From the NCBI GenBank assembly GCA_024102635.1, contig JAGFJO010000082.1:18869-82868 (forward strand): 64,000 nucleotides of DNA. Reading direction: 5' to 3'. Source of the DNA: Deltaproteobacteria bacterium (GTDB lineage: Bacteria; Bdellovibrionota_C; UBA2361; JAGFJO01). Shown piece by piece: positions 36,399 through 45,825 of the stretch. Made by a program: the position numbers and the translations under genes. Below the pieces are notes generated by a model. That model worked only from the letters and a program-made list of their open reading frames with translations. It searched no databases and was not told where the DNA came from. Position 1 is the first letter of the stretch; each line of letters opens with the position of its first letter.

Positions 36399-38105
36399 GT
36401 GCAAAAGGCGCAGGAACAGTACTCTATTGTCCAAACAGTGCAGCTCGATGGCGGCGGCGACAGCCACTATAGGATGGAGTGGCCGGCAAAGCATCTGGCC
36501 AAGCAGGCTCCGGCTTGGAGAGTCATTAATGTAGACGCGCATGCTCTTGAGCGGTTCTCGTTATGCGAGAAGGCCGATCTGCTTGTCATTTATCAGTCTA
36601 ACGATGTCGACCTGTTTCCAATCATTCGGCGGCGGCGGCAAGCGGGGAAAAAGACCTTAATAGAGTTTAATGATAATTTTTATGATCCGCCCGCGAGTTC
36701 ACCTGTTTTTCAGAAGTGGAGCTCTTTTCAAATAAGGGAGATTTATCGGAAGCTAATCGAAAATTGCGATGCGCTTATAGTCACAGGGGAGGGGCTTAAC
36801 CAGCTTTTTGCGGGCAAACTCGACGTGCCTATTCATATCCTTCCCAATCAGCTCGCGCTCTCTCCCGAGCCGCTTAAACTTGCCAAGAGAGGAGCGGACG
36901 GCAAGTTTCACGTCGGATGGGCCGGTTCAGGAGGCCACTTTCCAGATATCCTCTCGATCGTTCCCGTAATCAGAAAGTTAATGGACGCCATCCCCCAACT
37001 GACCTTTCATGTTATGGGCAATGAAGCCATACCTTACATGCTTAAGCTTCCGCCTGAGCGGATGACCTATACCCCTTGGGGCACGGTAGGGGAGTATCTG
37101 AGGTTTTGGCATAAGGTTCAAATTGGACTTGCTCCGCTTATCGACAACCCCTATAACCGCTGCCGCAGCGACATCAAGGCAGTAGAGATGGCCGCTGGAG
37201 GAGCCTTGCCGCTGCTTGCTGGCCTACTGCCATATCAAAATTTCTTAAATGCCACGGGACTTAAAAGCTTCAGTTCGCGGGAGGAGCTTTATTCGTTGGT
37301 CGAGTCGTATTGGAAGAATGGTGATGCTCTCAAAGAGCAAGTGACGAAGTGTTACAACTATGTGTGTGATAGCCGCTTAGGTAGTAAGGATCTCTCCAGA
37401 TTGCTTCTTTATGGGCAGTATCTTCCTCCAAATCCGCTGCATGAACTGGCGTCCTTCAATACTGGATATAATGAGGTGCACGGCACGCGCCAGAAAGATT
37501 CCAAGGGAAAGCTAGCGTTTCTGGCTGCTGAGCAGGCTATACAAAACGGTGACGAAAGCGGTGCGAAAGTCGCCCTTGAGCTTGCCTTGGAAGAGAACCC
37601 TGAGGATGCCAATCTCGCCATCGAACTTATTAAGAAATTCTGGCTTAAAGACCCGTCTCAGGCCATCCGCAGGATCGCCGAGGTAAAAAAGCACCATCCG
37701 CGCGACCTCCGTTTTGACCTGCTTATCCTCGCAGCTTTGACGGCGAGCGACTCATTACCAGATGAGTGGCAGAGCTTCATCTCACGCCTCAAACAATTTG
37801 AGAACTTTGCGCAGACTCACTACCGTCAGGCGGTGCTTAAAATTTTCCTCCCTCAGCTAAAGGAACAACATCGACTAGCTGACGCCGGGGTGGAGCTTCT
37901 GCTGTTGTACCCTCGCAGTCTTGATCTCCGGCTGGCAGTGGGTGAAGCGTTGATTGCGAGAGGAGACGACCTATCGGCACTGGAGCAGTTCGAGGCACTA
38001 GTGGCCGAATATGAGGCTCTCGAGGAGAATCATGAGTTCTTGGGTGCTGTCACCTCGGTCTATCTTCGCACCTGGAGGGATGCCTTGTACGCGCGGTGCA
38101 AATAG
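36399..38105 (+). CDS. Glycosyltransferase (GT4-like) fused to a TPR-like tail
   Basis: GTG start with AGGAG upstream (GGAAAGGAGAAAGC). The first about 330 residues form a GT-B glycosyltransferase: DALIVTGEGLNQLFAGKLDV, IHILPNQLAL, KFHVGWAGSGGHFPDI (start of the C-terminal Rossmann domain), MTYTPWGTVGEYLRFWHKV and IGLAPLIDNPYNRCRSDIKA (donor-binding region). The last 190 residues are helical hairpins (GDESGAKVALELALEENPED, YPRSLDLRLAVGEALIARGD) consistent with TPR repeats. It probably uses a nucleotide sugar and works in surface glycan synthesis, or in flagellin glycosylation given the adjacent flagellin gene; the latter is inference from position only. Confidence 0.8.
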   Translation: MQKAQEQYSIVQTVQLDGGGDSHYRMEWPAKHLAKQAPAWRVINVDAHALERFSLCEKADLLVIYQSNDVDLFPIIRRRRQAGKKTLIEFNDNFYDPPASSPVFQKWSSFQIREIYRKLIENCDALIVTGEGLNQLFAGKLDVPIHILPNQLALSPEPLKLAKRGADGKFHVGWAGSGGHFPDILSIVPVIRKLMDAIPQLTFHVMGNEAIPYMLKLPPERMTYTPWGTVGEYLRFWHKVQIGLAPLIDNPYNRCRSDIKAVEMAAGGALPLLAGLLPYQNFLNATGLKSFSSREELYSLVESYWKNGDALKEQVTKCYNYVCDSRLGSKDLSRLLLYGQYLPPNPLHELASFNTGYNEVHGTRQKDSKGKLAFLAAEQAIQNGDESGAKVALELALEENPEDANLAIELIKKFWLKDPSQAIRRIAEVKKHHPRDLRFDLLILAALTASDSLPDEWQSFISRLKQFENFAQTHYRQAVLKIFLPQLKEQHRLADAGVELLLLYPRSLDLRLAVGEALIARGDDLSALEQFEALVAEYEALEENHEFLGAVTSVYLRTWRDALYARCK

Positions 38106-38120
38106 GCAGCATGGCTAGTT

Positions 38121-39989
38121 CTAACCCGAGTCACCAAGAAGTTGCAGAGCAATGTTTGGAGCGATATTGGCCTGGGCCAAAATGGCAGTTGCAGCGTTTT
38201 GCAAGATCTGAAGACGGGACATCTTTCCTACTTCTTCAGCAACATCGACGCTAACAATACGTCCGTAGGCGGCATCAAAATTGTCTGTGGCAGCGGCCAG
38301 ATTAGCCAAAGCAACAGAATAGCGCCCCATAGTCGCGCCGATCTCGCCTCGTTCAAGAGCTATTCTAGTGAGCGCACCTTCCAAGACAGGCAGCGCTTCA
38401 AGAGCGCCCGCGCGGGTATTAATATTAAGATATTGGAGTGTACTGGTGCGCTCCGTATTTGCCAATGATACTCTGGCACCACTACTTGAAAAACTTGACG
38501 CGAAATCTAAAGCTCCATCCCCGTTGAAATCGCCGAAAGCCAATTTATCGCCGTGCTGGTCGGGAACCGTTATGTAGGCATTAAAAGTTCCGTCGGCATT
38601 GCCGAGAAGAATTCCCACGCTGCCCATGCCGCTAGCGCTCGAAACTAGATCAACAATACCGTCTCCATTGTAATCGACCGCATCGATCGCAAATGCCTGA
38701 GTAGGAGAGGAGTAAGTGTAGGTCGTGAAACGCCCGTCTCCATTGCCTATTAGCACTTTTAGCGTGGAAGCGGGCCCGTCAATAAGAACGTCATCAAATC
38801 CATCTCTGTTGAAGTCTTCTACTACCACTCTGGTTGGAGATGCAGATACTACGTTGCGGACGGAGGTATTGAAGGTGCCATCACCCTTTCCAATCAGCAC
38901 GTGAACCTCGTTCCCGCTACCGTTGGTTATTAGATCAACAATCCCGTCCCCGTTGATATCTCCCGGGCTAACTCTAGACACTAAAATCGTGGCTGTAGTA
39001 AACGAGGAGGCTGCTTTGAAAGTACCATCTCCATTCCCTAAACGCACCGCAACTCCGGCGCTTGTGGCATATATAAGGTCGAGGAACCCGTCATTATTTA
39101 GATCTGCCGGTTCACCGGCCCTTCCGCTGCCGACCCCAACCATTTCCCAGCTCTGGGCTGCTCTAAAGGTGCCGTTGCCGTTGCCGAGAAAGACATTTAT
39201 CGATTGGTCGCCCCCGCTGCTCGAGGAGGTGATAAGATCTAGGACCCCGTCATTGTTAAAATCCGCAATTTCAACCTCTTCTGTATCGGTGCCGAGAGTC
39301 TGATAGACTGTGCGGACATTGAAGCTGCCGTCACTGTTGCCGAGTAATACGCTAACTCCCGTATTAGTTTGTCCCGCCACCAGATCAAGAACACCGTCGC
39401 CATTTAAGTCCGCAGTTTCCAGGTCCGCGATTGTGCCGGCCGCTTGATAACTCGTGACCGCCTGAAAAGTGCCGTCGCCTATATTTCGGGCAAGTTCTTC
39501 CGTAAGGCCGGACTCTATGCTGCCGTCTACCCCGTAACCCGCCTGTATTCTAAGACTGTCAACTGAGGTATCAAGCAGCCGGCGGCCATTGAACTCAGTG
39601 CTGTTTATTATCCGGTTAAACTCGTCGACAAGAGCATTTGCTTCGGAATTAAGGGCTCTCCGCTGTGCCAGGGTATAGGAGCCGTTAGCAGCCTGTTGTG
39701 CCAGTTCACGCTGCCTTTCTACTATGGTGGTAAGCTCGTTCAGTGCTCCGTCAGCGATGTTTAGTAAGCTCATACCATCGTTGAGATTTGCGATGCCTCT
39801 TGCATAAACGCGGCTATCAGCTTTTAGAGCAGTTGCTACCGCTAGTCCGGCGGCATCGTCACTTGCGCGGTTTATTCTTAGTCCACTCGAGAGAGCCTGA
39901 AAACTTTTGGAAAGCGAGGATGAGTTATCGGAAAGGTGTCTTTGGACCTTCAGCGAGTTTATGTTCTTCCCTAATGTAACCGTCGACAT
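38121..39989 (-). CDS. Flagellin with a seven-repeat FG-GAP (beta-propeller) surface domain
   Basis: 622 aa from the ATG at 39989 (AAGGAAG upstream). Residues 1 to about 165 are a typical flagellin D0/D1 arm (NINSLKVQRHLSDNSSSLSK, SSGLRINRASDDAAGLAVAT, EFNRIINSTEFNGRRLLDT); residues about 545-622 are the C-terminal arm (LERGEIGATMGRYSVALANL, RLQILQNAATAILAQANIAP). In place of the usual D2/D3 region there are seven FG-GAP/VCBS units, each with a D-x-N-x-D-G Ca site (DLNGDGVLDL, DFNNDGVLDL, DLNNDGFLDL, DINGDGIVDL, DFNRDGFDDV, DYNGDGIVDL, DFNGDGALDF). Seven units make one closed propeller, which would decorate the filament. No other flagellar gene is in the window. Confidence 0.92.
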   Translation of the reverse strand: MSTVTLGKNINSLKVQRHLSDNSSSLSKSFQALSSGLRINRASDDAAGLAVATALKADSRVYARGIANLNDGMSLLNIADGALNELTTIVERQRELAQQAANGSYTLAQRRALNSEANALVDEFNRIINSTEFNGRRLLDTSVDSLRIQAGYGVDGSIESGLTEELARNIGDGTFQAVTSYQAAGTIADLETADLNGDGVLDLVAGQTNTGVSVLLGNSDGSFNVRTVYQTLGTDTEEVEIADFNNDGVLDLITSSSSGGDQSINVFLGNGNGTFRAAQSWEMVGVGSGRAGEPADLNNDGFLDLIYATSAGVAVRLGNGDGTFKAASSFTTATILVSRVSPGDINGDGIVDLITNGSGNEVHVLIGKGDGTFNTSVRNVVSASPTRVVVEDFNRDGFDDVLIDGPASTLKVLIGNGDGRFTTYTYSSPTQAFAIDAVDYNGDGIVDLVSSASGMGSVGILLGNADGTFNAYITVPDQHGDKLAFGDFNGDGALDFASSFSSSGARVSLANTERTSTLQYLNINTRAGALEALPVLEGALTRIALERGEIGATMGRYSVALANLAAATDNFDAAYGRIVSVDVAEEVGKMSRLQILQNAATAILAQANIAPNIALQLLGDSG

Positions 39990-40010
39990 CGTTCTTCCTT
40001 GAAGTGTCAA

Positions 40011-40321
40011 CTACACGGTCGGCGCCCCCGCCTCACCGCTGAACGATAGGGCGCTCTTTCTAGGGCATGCCGCCTCACGGCGAATAAGGCCCTTTTTAAT
40101 GCTAAGCTATTGAAGTTCTTAAAATAAAAGGGCAGAAGGTTCGTTGCAGGTGTAGAGCGAATCGAAATCTAGCGAGTGTTAGGAATCGTGATAACTATCA
40201 AATTTCGTTGAAGAGATGAAGTTTGAAGTTCTTGCCGGCTATATTGGATACCGTATTCCCAGTATAGGTTTGCTGCACCCAGGCATGGCTACCGGATGTA
40301 CCTATCAGCCTTCATAGGTTC
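40011..40321. other. Intergenic region upstream of the flagellin gene
   Basis: This 311-bp stretch between the flagellin start and the M16 peptidase stop holds no gene. I looked for sigma28 and sigma54 motifs on the minus strand and saw no convincing match; an AT-rich stretch near 40095-40130 could contain the flagellin promoter. Confidence 0.4.
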
Positions 40322-41740
40322 TCAATTTAACCGAGTAGCGGAACCTCTATTTTCTTGCTCAATGGTACCGTTGAGATACACCTTCTTTAGTAATGCGTTA
40401 TCGAGCCCCCCGTTGATGAACAAAAACATATTGCTATCATCAAGCACCTGCATCGCAGTGTTATGAATGGAGTCAATAGTTACGTTTGAGAGCGAGTCCA
40501 GCAGCCTCCCCGGCCTGCCCAGATGAGGAACCGTCAGCTGCAATGCGGACGTCTGAAAGGCCGCTTGCAGCGGATCTGCGGCCTCGTGGAGTAATTGAAA
40601 CTTAAGCCGTTTGACGGCTTCAAGCTTGTCTTCCTCCGTGAAGGGTCTTCGCAAAAAATCCTGAACTGCCGACCGGACGGTTGAGATTCCAACACCGGAG
40701 GCTTCTACCGGAAGCTCAGTGCGTAGGTCGATCCATGAATAAGACCTAAGCCTTTCCATGGTTGCAGAGGCGTTGTAAGCGATTCCTAAGCGTTCTCGAA
40801 GTATAGCATTAAAGGAGCGATCCGTATCTCCATGAAGGATAAGCTGAAGGACCTTCGAGGAGTGCATGTCTGCGATTGAGCCGATCGGGGTAGGAAAAAT
40901 GAAGCTTATGCGGGAATGCGAAGAGCCCCATAGGTCAAATCGTGCGTCGGCTGGAATCTGCACTTTGGCTTCGTTAAATTGCCTCTGATGGGCATTCGAA
41001 GTATCCGGATAGCCGCCAAAATAGCGCTCAATTAGTGTTGGAAAATCCGGCGATATCTTCCCGACGACAACAAGACTGATATTACTCGGCGTATAATAAG
41101 CGCTCCGAAAGCTCTCTAATGAATCTACCGTAACTCGATGGAGATCTTCATTAGAACCGCATATTGCTCTGCATAGGCTGGGCTGGCCGAATATGTCAGC
41201 AAGAAGCTGCTGTTTGCCGTCCACGCGGTAATCACCGGCTTCGCTTAGTATTATACCCCTGTGAAGATTCACTACATCGGGGGTTATTAATGCATGAAAA
41301 AGGAGTTGCTGCACCCCATATAGCCCATCCTCAGCCGACTCTGCCGGCAGTTGGATATGATAGGCCGTGCGTTCCCGTGAGGTGCAAGCGTTAGTCGACG
41401 CGCCCCTGGCCTGCACGAACTCGGCCAACGACCCTTTGTCCGGAAAGTCCGCTGTCTTCTCGTGAACAACGTGCTCTAAATAGTGAGCGACACCGTAAGA
41501 GCCCTCTGCTTCATCAAGAGTTCCTGTATTAACGGTCGCTAGTATCGTGACAGTCGGACTGCCGGAGCGCGGCACAATTGTAACCGGTATTCCATTAGAA
41601 AGATGAAATCTCTCTACGTGACCAAGTACTGGGTCGTCAACTACCGCAAAATCGGTTGCCGATGGAGGACGGGGCAGGGCGCTTTCATTGAGCGCCACTA
41701 ACTCTCGTGGAACGGCGTGTCCGGGAGATCCTATCTTCAT
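40322..41740 (-). CDS. M16-family zinc metallopeptidase
   Basis: 472 aa with the inverted zinc motif H-x-x-E-H (HYLEH, residues 86-90) and the distal glutamate in ILSEAGDYR (Glu 167, 77 residues further), exactly the M16B spacing. GSYGVAHYLEHVVHEKT and LAEFVQARGASTNACTSRER match the processing-peptidase pattern, and the second M16 half (RLGIAYNASATMERL) carries the substrate-binding R-x-x-x-x-Y. No signal peptide is visible, so it is likely cytoplasmic, or exported by another route. M16 peptidases cut peptides and unfolded segments. It is divergent from the flavoprotein gene. Confidence 0.92.
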   Translation of the reverse strand: MKIGSPGHAVPRELVALNESALPRPPSATDFAVVDDPVLGHVERFHLSNGIPVTIVPRSGSPTVTILATVNTGTLDEAEGSYGVAHYLEHVVHEKTADFPDKGSLAEFVQARGASTNACTSRERTAYHIQLPAESAEDGLYGVQQLLFHALITPDVVNLHRGIILSEAGDYRVDGKQQLLADIFGQPSLCRAICGSNEDLHRVTVDSLESFRSAYYTPSNISLVVVGKISPDFPTLIERYFGGYPDTSNAHQRQFNEAKVQIPADARFDLWGSSHSRISFIFPTPIGSIADMHSSKVLQLILHGDTDRSFNAILRERLGIAYNASATMERLRSYSWIDLRTELPVEASGVGISTVRSAVQDFLRRPFTEEDKLEAVKRLKFQLLHEAADPLQAAFQTSALQLTVPHLGRPGRLLDSLSNVTIDSIHNTAMQVLDDSNMFLFINGGLDNALLKKVYLNGTIEQENRGSATRLN

Positions 41741-41984
41741 TATGTCTTTTAACTAATCGATTAAGTGCAGAGTTAATTCTAAAGAAATGTGATTACTAGT
41801 CAAAATTTTCACTCGAAATTGAGCCGCCAAACTAGCTGGTAGCCGTTCTCCTTTTACGGCAGGGCGATCTGGTAAATCCTTTAGAATTCAGCGTAAAAAC
41901 GGCAATAATGATGTAGATCTTCCGCTTTAAGTTTTAGGAGACTTCTAAAGGATCCTCTATAATAACTAAGTAGAGGAAGTGTAA

Positions 41985-44852
41985 ATGCGTAAGCCAGGAG
42001 CAGATTTCAACCAACCACGGCAATTTGAATCTGAACGACATCACGATCTGGCCACTGATTCCCTTACATTAAAAGGCTATAGGGAGATAAGGGAAGACCT
42101 TTCGGTCTTCATTGAGACCAATCCATTCAAAACTTTAATTGCAAATGTAAAAAACCCTGCTCTTAGGGAGCGTTTGCAGTCAGCCGCAATCGATGAAGGT
42201 TCTGCCAAGTTGGCAATGCTTGCGGAGATTCCAAACGAAATTCACCGTCTGACACGAGTGGCTCTTGGCGCAGCGGTCGATCTGCTCGCAAGCCCGGTTT
42301 CTCCCGATGATAAAGACTTTAAAAGCTGCATTAAGGCAAGCAAATGGAAGGACGCGTGCAGAATAGAAAAAACATGGGAGGAAACAATAAAATCGCTGCG
42401 GACTGCGCTAGATCTCCCAGGTCAGGACAATCAAGAGTTACTTAGGAAGATCGGAAAAATTTCGTCACTATTGGAAAAGTTTGATAAGGAGCTGTCACCG
42501 TATGGGGATTATTTCGAAAGGAAGCTTTTTGGCAATAAGTATGCAAGGGCAGTGACCGTTCGGGGACTAGCCAATGGCAAGGTAAGATCCCTTTGTGAGA
42601 CCTTGGGTGAAATGCTGCGTTATGAATCGACTTCGCCGGGGGCTTTGGACGATACAACTGACCCTGTAGAAGCCCGAAGGCACTATTCAGCCTTCGATAG
42701 GAGAGTGGAGCGTACTGTGGCAGATCTAAGGGCAGCAGAGGCGGCAGCGCCGCGCGGCCGTTCATTCGAAAGTCGTCTCCAACTACTTTTGCAGAACATA
42801 GAAGAAGTCGAAGCAATGTCGGCGCTGTTAGGGGTTGTGAGAGAAAGTTCCCTTAACTCATCCGACGGGCTTTATAAAAGTAAAACCTACTACCAGTCGC
42901 CGGAGGTGTTCAAAGGGCTTCGGAAAGCGGCTGGGTTAGATCCACAGATTTGTGAGGCGGTAGTAGTTGGCGGAGGTCCCGGGGGTATTGCCACCGCACA
43001 TCATCTCGCTCAGCGAGGGGTGGACGTTGTTTTGTTTGAAGCTGGGAGCTTGGGCCAAGCTTTTAGCGATGCAGGAGCGGGGCACACGCACGAGCTTAGG
43101 ACAAATCAGTATCAAAGTTCTCTGGCCAGGGACAAGGTGGTCTCAAGAAGCGTCCTCTCCGATGCCGGTATGCAGTATGTGGTGCCGGAGCTCGGACTAG
43201 ATGGCTTTGCCGAGAAGGCAAGGCAGGCGCGTGCTGATTTCTTAGATATGAGCTTGGGGACGGAGCGCATGAGCCCCAAGGAGAGGATGGACCCTCTCTA
43301 TCCAGTCAATAGGAACCTCTTTTGGAGCTATCTCGCTACTCTGGCTGACAAAGCGGTTGAGGCAGGCTCCGCTACTATAATCGAACATTCGCCGCTATCT
43401 CCCCGCTATCCATTGTGGGATGCGAAAAGAAACCTATGGTGCGTTCAGACCGCACAAGGACACGAGATATACGCGCAGAAGTTGGTGCTCGCAACAGGGC
43501 TGCAAGGCTCAAGTGTTGAGAACTCAAGGCTGCCGGACATTTTTCAGAAATTTGCGGCGCAGAATGAAGAAAATACATTAACGTTACTTAATCGAAAGCA
43601 GTTGCGTGAGAAAGCCGACGAAATCGCAGCTTTGATGTCTAATCAAAGTACGCCTTCGGAAGCTCCGCAAAAGAAGGTTATTCTTCACGACTCAAATCTG
43701 GGGCAGCCCGAAATCCAGAGCTATATTCGTGGCCTTAAAGAGGGGACGCGCGCAGTTCTAGTGGGAAGCGGCGAATCTGCAATTAAAGCTGCGCTCGATT
43801 TTCTTGACCAGAACCCAGGATGTAATCTGGATTTTTATTGCAAAGGAAAGCTCTATCCCTATCAGGTGCAGTTTCCGATAGTCACAAGGGGAGATGAGCC
43901 CTTCGAGCGTGCTGTCTTTGACGAGGAGTTCGCAAAGATAACACTTGCCCAGGTTGGCAAAGTGTTTGGCTCGCCAGTAACTCCGCGAAGCCTGGCGGAC
44001 CTCCTGAACGCTGTGAAGGACGGGCGGGTCCGGCTCTTTGAAATGGGGGAAAAGTTTGACGATTCGTCAGTTGAGCTGATGCCGGGAGAGGGCGGAAAAG
44101 CAGTTATTAGACTCAATCCGAAAAACGATAAGATTTGGACCCAGCTAAAAGAGCAGGAGGTAGAGTTTAAAGCACACGGCATACTCGATTCCGCGCAGAC
44201 CATGCTTCCTCGAACGAAGTGGCAGCCCCTTACCGAATGTGACGGCCCGATCATAATCGCGACTGGGTATGACCAGGAAAGAGCATCTCAGCGCAATCAA
44301 TTCGCGCCGTATCTTTTTGATGCGAAGCAGATTGTGGCGCTGAATCGGGACGACTTTCTCCCGGCACAGTACGAAATGGCTGGTGAGGGTAGCGTAGCGT
44401 CCAAGTCTAATTCGCATCTATTTACGCTGGGAACAGTAAACCCGCAGTCTGCCTACGATACCAATCTAACAGGCATAGGCACTCGCGCTCATTTTATAGC
44501 AGCTGAAATAGCAGCGTCCCTTGGGAAGGGGCTACCGGAAGAGAAATTTGAACCAGGCGTACCTAGAGAACCGGAGGGCAGGTTAATCTATGAACAGATG
44601 CAGGCTGATTCACAGCGGAGAAGGGCGGTCTTTCAGCATGCTGACGATCTATACATCGCGCAGCTGGCAGATAAAGAGTCAAAAGGCACCTTGGAGCCGG
44701 TAGAGCGGGTTGTGCTGGATCGATTTCGCACCCTGCACGACAAAGTTGACACTGCGCTGATTGATTGGACAATCGACCGCGGGAGCTACACAAAGCCGCT
44801 TTTTGAGAACCTGGCCAACGTTTCTGACCGCATAGTTCGTTCGAAGAATTAG
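41985..44852 (+). CDS. Large FAD-dependent oxidoreductase with helical N-terminal domain
   Basis: ATG with GAGGAAG upstream. Of 955 residues, the first about 320 are helical with no known domain. A Rossmann FAD site follows (VVVGGGPGGIATAHHLAQRG at about 326, ending in VVLFEAG), then a second dinucleotide site TRAVLVGSGESAIKAALDF near 590 that would take NAD(P)H, and the C-terminal FAD motif IATGYDQE with GTVNPQSAYDTNLTGIGTRA. This is the layout of N-hydroxylating or flavin-monooxygenase-like enzymes of the lysine/ornithine monooxygenase type, but much longer. The substrate is unknown. It is a single-gene unit; the charged helical N-terminus could be an interaction or carrier-binding domain. 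Confidence 0.8.
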   Translation: MRKPGADFNQPRQFESERHHDLATDSLTLKGYREIREDLSVFIETNPFKTLIANVKNPALRERLQSAAIDEGSAKLAMLAEIPNEIHRLTRVALGAAVDLLASPVSPDDKDFKSCIKASKWKDACRIEKTWEETIKSLRTALDLPGQDNQELLRKIGKISSLLEKFDKELSPYGDYFERKLFGNKYARAVTVRGLANGKVRSLCETLGEMLRYESTSPGALDDTTDPVEARRHYSAFDRRVERTVADLRAAEAAAPRGRSFESRLQLLLQNIEEVEAMSALLGVVRESSLNSSDGLYKSKTYYQSPEVFKGLRKAAGLDPQICEAVVVGGGPGGIATAHHLAQRGVDVVLFEAGSLGQAFSDAGAGHTHELRTNQYQSSLARDKVVSRSVLSDAGMQYVVPELGLDGFAEKARQARADFLDMSLGTERMSPKERMDPLYPVNRNLFWSYLATLADKAVEAGSATIIEHSPLSPRYPLWDAKRNLWCVQTAQGHEIYAQKLVLATGLQGSSVENSRLPDIFQKFAAQNEENTLTLLNRKQLREKADEIAALMSNQSTPSEAPQKKVILHDSNLGQPEIQSYIRGLKEGTRAVLVGSGESAIKAALDFLDQNPGCNLDFYCKGKLYPYQVQFPIVTRGDEPFERAVFDEEFAKITLAQVGKVFGSPVTPRSLADLLNAVKDGRVRLFEMGEKFDDSSVELMPGEGGKAVIRLNPKNDKIWTQLKEQEVEFKAHGILDSAQTMLPRTKWQPLTECDGPIIIATGYDQERASQRNQFAPYLFDAKQIVALNRDDFLPAQYEMAGEGSVASKSNSHLFTLGTVNPQSAYDTNLTGIGTRAHFIAAEIAASLGKGLPEEKFEPGVPREPEGRLIYEQMQADSQRRRAVFQHADDLYIAQLADKESKGTLEPVERVVLDRFRTLHDKVDTALIDWTIDRGSYTKPLFENLANVSDRIVRSKN

Positions 44853-44983
44853 GATCAAGTACTTCCTATTGGATTAGAAGCTCGCGGGTGGAACAATGGC
44901 CTTAATTATATCCGCCTAGATAGGACTCCAACCGTTTTAAAATTGGGCTTCCAAACCTTTTTTGCCACCGCCGAGAACTGGAT

Positions 44984-45288
44984 CTACTCCCACTCCAAAT
45001 CCGTCGAAGGAAGACGATTTTTTCGAAGAGCTACGGTCTCCGTCACCATCTGTTTAAAGCGAGATCTCCCCTCCAGCAGAAGTGATACCTTAACCTCCGC
45101 GCCTACTTCGTCAAAGGTAATGATGCCGGATTTAGCTAAGACATTGGCAGCTCTGATCTCCTCTGCGGTAAAATCGGTTGCCGGGAGGTCCACTTCAAGC
45201 GCATAATCAGTGACCTCGCTGTCTGAAAGTATCGCGTCTCCCACCTATTCAGAAGCTGTCGTGATACTGCGCCGGAATTTACGATCAT
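44984..45288 (-). pseudogene. Small gene with apparent frameshift, downstream of the nucleotidyltransferase
   Basis: A strong ribosome binding site and ATG (GTAGGAGTAACCGCTATG, ATG at 45288) start the peptide MIVNSGAVSRQLLNR. Near 45244 (AATAGGTGGGAG) the coherent protein frame moves by one base and continues as GDAILSDSEVTDYALEVDLP, then TAEEIRAANVLAKSGIITFD, to TAG at 44984. One missing base would give a single 101-aa protein. Alternatively, translation begins at the GTG at 45244, which has no Shine-Dalgarno. It lies 28 bp after the nucleotidyltransferase gene and may be the third gene of that operon. No family recognised. Confidence 0.4.
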
Positions 45289-45315
45289 AGCGGTTACTCC
45301 TACCAAATACGAATC

Positions 45316-45825
45316 TTACGAACTCAATAATTCCTCAAGAAAGAACTTTGTCTTTGCTGCTATTATTTGTTTTGGATAAAACCCCTCTATAATTTCGAAG
45401 ACCCGATCTACTTTTTTTATTCGCAGCAAGTCAATCAGAAACTCCACATCCTCGCGGTCTTTACTGTCCCATCTCGCACTTATGCACTTCATAGCGAGCA
45501 TATAACTGGGCTCGGGGGCCCAAACGCGTAAATTTGAGAGTTCAAGAACTTCCTGCCTGTTGAATCCTGCTTGAATGAACCCTTTTGCTCCGTCATTTAA
45601 CCAATCTTCAGGAAGATTATCTTCCTCGGCAATTTGCGCGGCAATTTTGCGGATTTTGTTGGCCGGCTCAAAGACGGCATCCACATCTTTTGTCGCCTGC
45701 CTGGCATTGTATACAAGACACATTACCGCTCCACCAACTATGCCGATCTCTCCAAACTCGCCATCTTGAGCTAACCGTGAGTTGAGCTTTTCGAAAAGGT
45801 CTTTAATCTGTTTAGAAGTTAGCAT
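45316..45825 (-). CDS. Nucleotidyltransferase-like protein (DUF6036-like), partner of the HTH gene
   Basis: 169 aa. IGIVGGAVMCLVYNARQATK followed by DVDAVFEP is the G-G-x(n)-T-x-D-x-D signature of minimal nucleotidyltransferases of the AbiEii/MenT/DUF6036 type; the two aspartates would bind metal. YMLAMKCISARWDSKDREDV is the conserved helix that follows in these proteins. The start overlaps the last base of the HTH gene stop (45825), so the two are translationally coupled. In related systems the transferase is a toxin that modifies tRNA or proteins and the HTH partner is the antitoxin and repressor; that role is inferred here from organisation only. Confidence 0.75.
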   Translation of the reverse strand: MLTSKQIKDLFEKLNSRLAQDGEFGEIGIVGGAVMCLVYNARQATKDVDAVFEPANKIRKIAAQIAEEDNLPEDWLNDGAKGFIQAGFNRQEVLELSNLRVWAPEPSYMLAMKCISARWDSKDREDVEFLIDLLRIKKVDRVFEIIEGFYPKQIIAAKTKFFLEELLSS

